From the NCBI RefSeq assembly GCF_013456555.2, contig NZ_CP059154.1:3658001-3722000 (forward strand): 64,000 bases of DNA, read 5' to 3'. Below, piece by piece: positions 61,990 to 64,000 of this stretch. A program made the position numbers and the translations under genes. Source of the DNA: Natrinema zhouii. GTDB lineage: Archaea; Halobacteriota; Halobacteria; Halobacteriales; Natrialbaceae. How positions within the stretch are numbered: the first letter of the stretch is position 1; the number at the start of each line of letters is the position of its first letter. Under the pieces are notes generated by a model. That model saw only the letters and a list, made by a program, of their open reading frames with translations, was not told where the DNA came from and did no database searches.

Positions 61990-63825
61990 TCAGTCCGAAC
62001 TGTCGACAGCATCGTCCTCGAGCACGCTGGCAACTGCGTCCGTAACCCGCCCTGCGAGTGCGTCGCGCCGCCGGTGGTTCGCTTCGGAATCGAATTCAAC
62101 GGCGAGAACCTGCGTTCCCGCGGTCTCGAGCGATCGACGATACGCAGCGGTAAAGTCAGCGGGAGTCACGCGCTCGAACTCGAGGCCGTACAGCTCGCCG
62201 AGCGCGTCGAACTCGAGGCTGTGGGGCGTTTTGAACTGCTGGGTGAACGGCGGGTCGAACTCCTCGATCGGGAGTTTGTGGAAGATACCGCCGCCGTCGT
62301 TGTCCAGCAACACGATCGTCGCGTCCACGTCACAGCGATCGACCGCGAGCAGCCCGTTCGAGTCGTGATAGAAGGCCAGATCGCCGGTGACGAGCACGAG
62401 CGGGTCGTCCGTCGCACTCCCGGCGCCGAGCGCCGTGCTCGTGATCCCGTCGATCCCGCTCGCGCCGCGGTTCGCGAGCACCGTCAGCTCCGCGTCTCGC
62501 GGTCGGCCGAACCGGTCGGCGTCCCGGATCGGCATGCTGTTCGAGACGAACACCGTCGCCGGATTCGGCGCGTTCGAAAAGACGGATGCGAGGATCGCGC
62601 CCTCGAACGGCTCCGACTCGAGTGCACTCGCCGTCAGCGCCTCGTTTCGAATCTCCCAGTGGCGGCGCTCGGCGTCGTCGAAGGCTGCCAGCCACTCGGC
62701 TTCGATTTCGCTGTCGGTCGCATCCGCGCCGGCTTCGGCCTCGAGTCGCTCGCGCAGCCCATCGAAGACGGTGCCGGGTGCGGCCGCGAGCAGGTCCGTC
62801 GCGGTGAACGTCGCCTCGCGCCAGTCGCCCGCGGGGTCGATCAGGAACTGGCGAGCGTTGGCGTCGCGCAGGGCGTGGCGCAGCGGTTTCGAGGTCGGCG
62901 ACGCGCCGAAGCGGACGACGACGTCCGGATCCGGGAGTTCGTCGACGTAGGCGTCGTAGCCGCCGTAGACCGGGCCGTCAGCGCTATCGTCCCCGATGTG
63001 GGGACCGAACCGCAGCCCCGAAAGCGGGTCGGCGAGGATCGGCGCGCCGACGCGCTCGGCGACTGCGACGACGTCCGCGGGCTCGAGGCGGGTCAGATCG
63101 ACCGGATCGGCCGGCCCGGCGACGATCAGGGGCCGGTCGGCGTCCGCGAGCGCCCGAACGAGCGGTCGGTACTGGTCGTCCGAGAGCGTCCGCTCGCCTG
63201 CCGTGGTTTCGACGAACGCGCCGTCCCGCCCACCTCCGGCGAGCGTCTCGGCGAACGACTCGGGAACGTCACCGGGCACGTCGATCGGCTCGAGGGGCTT
63301 GCGGAACGGACAGTTGAGGTGGACGGGACCCGGCGGGACGCCGGTCGTTTCGGTGAGCGCTCGCACTGCGGTCGTTCGGAGGCTGCGCACTTTTCGCTCG
63401 TCGGGTTCGGGTTCGGGCAGTTCCGCATCCCACCGCACTGCATCGCCGTAGAGCTTAACCTGATCGACGGTCTGATTCGCGCCGCTGTCGCGGAGTTCGG
63501 GCGGGCGATCGGCCGTGAGCACCAGTAGCGGGACGCGCGCCTGATCGGCCTCTATCACTGCAGGGTGGAAGTTCGCCGCGGCCGTCCCAGAGGTGCAGAC
63601 CAGCGCAGTCGGCTCGCCGGTCCGCCGGGCGCGACCGAGCGCGAAGTAGGCCGCCGAGCGCTCGTCGAGATGCGAGTAGACGTCGATGTCGTCGTGCGCT
63701 GCGAAGGTCACTGTCAACGGCGTCGATCGGCTGCCGGGCGCGATGCAAACGGCCTCGAGGCCGCCCTTTGCGAGTTCGTCGGCGAGAACGCGACCCCAGA
63801 GGGTCGCGCGGTTAGGTGCAGTCAT
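61990..63825 (-). CDS. menD: SEPHCHC synthase (2-succinyl-5-enolpyruvyl-6-hydroxy-3-cyclohexene-1-carboxylate synthase)
   Basis: The 611-residue ThDP enzyme joins isochorismate and 2-oxoglutarate. It has the N-terminal GSRSTPLTVTFA block, the DRPPELRDSGANQTVDQ motif, PVHLNCPFRKPL, and the ThDP-binding TGDLAFYHDSNGL with LLDNDGGGIFHKLP in the C-terminal domain. Start at 63825, ending 11 bases after the menF stop upstream (63837), so both belong to one operon. The men genes further left are separated by three unrelated genes. Confidence 0.96.
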   Translation of the reverse strand: MTAPNRATLWGRVLADELAKGGLEAVCIAPGSRSTPLTVTFAAHDDIDVYSHLDERSAAYFALGRARRTGEPTALVCTSGTAAANFHPAVIEADQARVPLLVLTADRPPELRDSGANQTVDQVKLYGDAVRWDAELPEPEPDERKVRSLRTTAVRALTETTGVPPGPVHLNCPFRKPLEPIDVPGDVPESFAETLAGGGRDGAFVETTAGERTLSDDQYRPLVRALADADRPLIVAGPADPVDLTRLEPADVVAVAERVGAPILADPLSGLRFGPHIGDDSADGPVYGGYDAYVDELPDPDVVVRFGASPTSKPLRHALRDANARQFLIDPAGDWREATFTATDLLAAAPGTVFDGLRERLEAEAGADATDSEIEAEWLAAFDDAERRHWEIRNEALTASALESEPFEGAILASVFSNAPNPATVFVSNSMPIRDADRFGRPRDAELTVLANRGASGIDGITSTALGAGSATDDPLVLVTGDLAFYHDSNGLLAVDRCDVDATIVLLDNDGGGIFHKLPIEEFDPPFTQQFKTPHSLEFDALGELYGLEFERVTPADFTAAYRRSLETAGTQVLAVEFDSEANHRRRDALAGRVTDAVASVLEDDAVDSSD

Positions 63826-63836
63826 CGTGTTACGTG

Positions 63837-64000
63837 CTATCGCAATTCATCGAGGATCGGCCGGAACTTCAGCTGTACTTCCTCCCACTCTTCGTCGGGA
63901 TCGCTGTCGGCGACGATCCCGTTGCCCGCGAACAGCGTCACCGCCCCGTCGCCCGCGACGCCGGAGCGAAGCGCGACCGCGAACTCACCGTCGCCAGCGG
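63837..64000 (-). CDS. menF: isochorismate synthase, C-terminal part
   Basis: The frame running off the right edge ends with LFAGNGIVADSDPDEEW and KFRPILDELR, the C-terminal signature of isochorismate synthases (the FAG-x-GIV-x-x-SDP-x-x-EW block of chorismate-using enzymes). It is the upstream gene of menD, and its enzyme makes isochorismate from chorismate at the first step of the pathway. Only about 54 residues are visible. Confidence 0.88.
   Translation of the reverse strand, partial: AGDGEFAVALRSGVAGDGAVTLFAGNGIVADSDPDEEWEEVQLKFRPILDELR

Noticed and set aside
1..64000. Search for tRNA, rRNA, CRISPR and insertion-sequence signatures
   Set aside because: In the gaps I read I found no tRNA T-loop motif, repeat-spacer array, transposase or terminal inverted repeats; a covariance-model search would be decisive.

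Overview
This is a contiguous stretch of a haloarchaeal chromosome (class Halobacteria, most likely a member of Natrialbaceae; the family is an inference from overall protein style, not a computed result). It is GC-rich, its proteins are very acidic (Asp/Glu-rich, few Lys), many genes look leaderless with a TATA-like element about 25-30 bases before the start codon, and it carries haloarchaeal hallmarks: the L11 / L1-L10-L12 ribosomal cluster, a HalX response regulator, a Bat-type HTH regulator, HEWD and rubrerythrin-like mini-zinc-ribbon proteins, DpsA and a full menaquinone pathway. I see no rRNA, tRNA, CRISPR array, insertion sequence or phage signal.

Layout. 1-5.4 kb: the end of a ThiS/MoaD-like protein, a small membrane protein, an acetamidase/formamidase with a zinc-ribbon insertion, a HAD-IIA phosphatase, two tandem paralogous acidic proteins, and two mini zinc ribbons around a methyltransferase. 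5.5-8.6 kb: a 1017-residue protein with an actin/Hsp70-like N-terminal domain, about 550 residues of coiled coil and a C-terminal membrane anchor. 8.8-16.2 kb: pckA, HEWD protein, cutA, rpl11, rpl1-rpl10-rpl12 with a structured leader, and a TctA-type transporter. 16.6-24 kb: a WbqC plus polysaccharide-deacetylase pair, BtpA, an old-yellow-enzyme, MscS, an HpcH/HpaI aldolase, a redoxin and an acidic hypothetical protein.

24.1-31 kb is an iron island: dpsA, a DtxR-like regulator, a flavoprotein, two Tat-lipoprotein ferric-chelate binding proteins, a FecCD permease and several small genes. Five palindromic DtxR-type boxes (TTAGGCNNGCCTAA-like) lie immediately upstream of three start codons; two promoters carry a pair of boxes 35-36 bases apart around the TATA element. 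No ATPase for the importer is visible, and the island contains remnants that suggest gene duplication and loss.

31-46 kb: Lrp regulator plus aminotransferase, a kinase-like sensor that has lost its phospho-acceptor His beside a HalX response regulator, purL with a hairpin-bearing insertion, PHP plus asparagine-synthase-like pair, cupin, Mrp/ApbC, and a PsrB-NrfD-type redox operon without a catalytic subunit, next to a Bat-type regulator and a DUF2249 gene that share a four-copy repeat. 46-53 kb: epoxide-hydrolase-like enzyme, gatC-gatA, small regulators, NRDE/TANGO2 protein, BCCT osmolyte transporter. 53.5-64 kb: the menaquinone genes menE, menC, menA, menB, menD and the end of menF, all on the minus strand, interrupted by a lipoprotein, a membrane protein and a J-domain membrane protein.

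The best candidates for something undescribed are the actin-like/coiled-coil/membrane protein (5533-8586) and the paired-operator iron island with its tiny iron-box-controlled genes.
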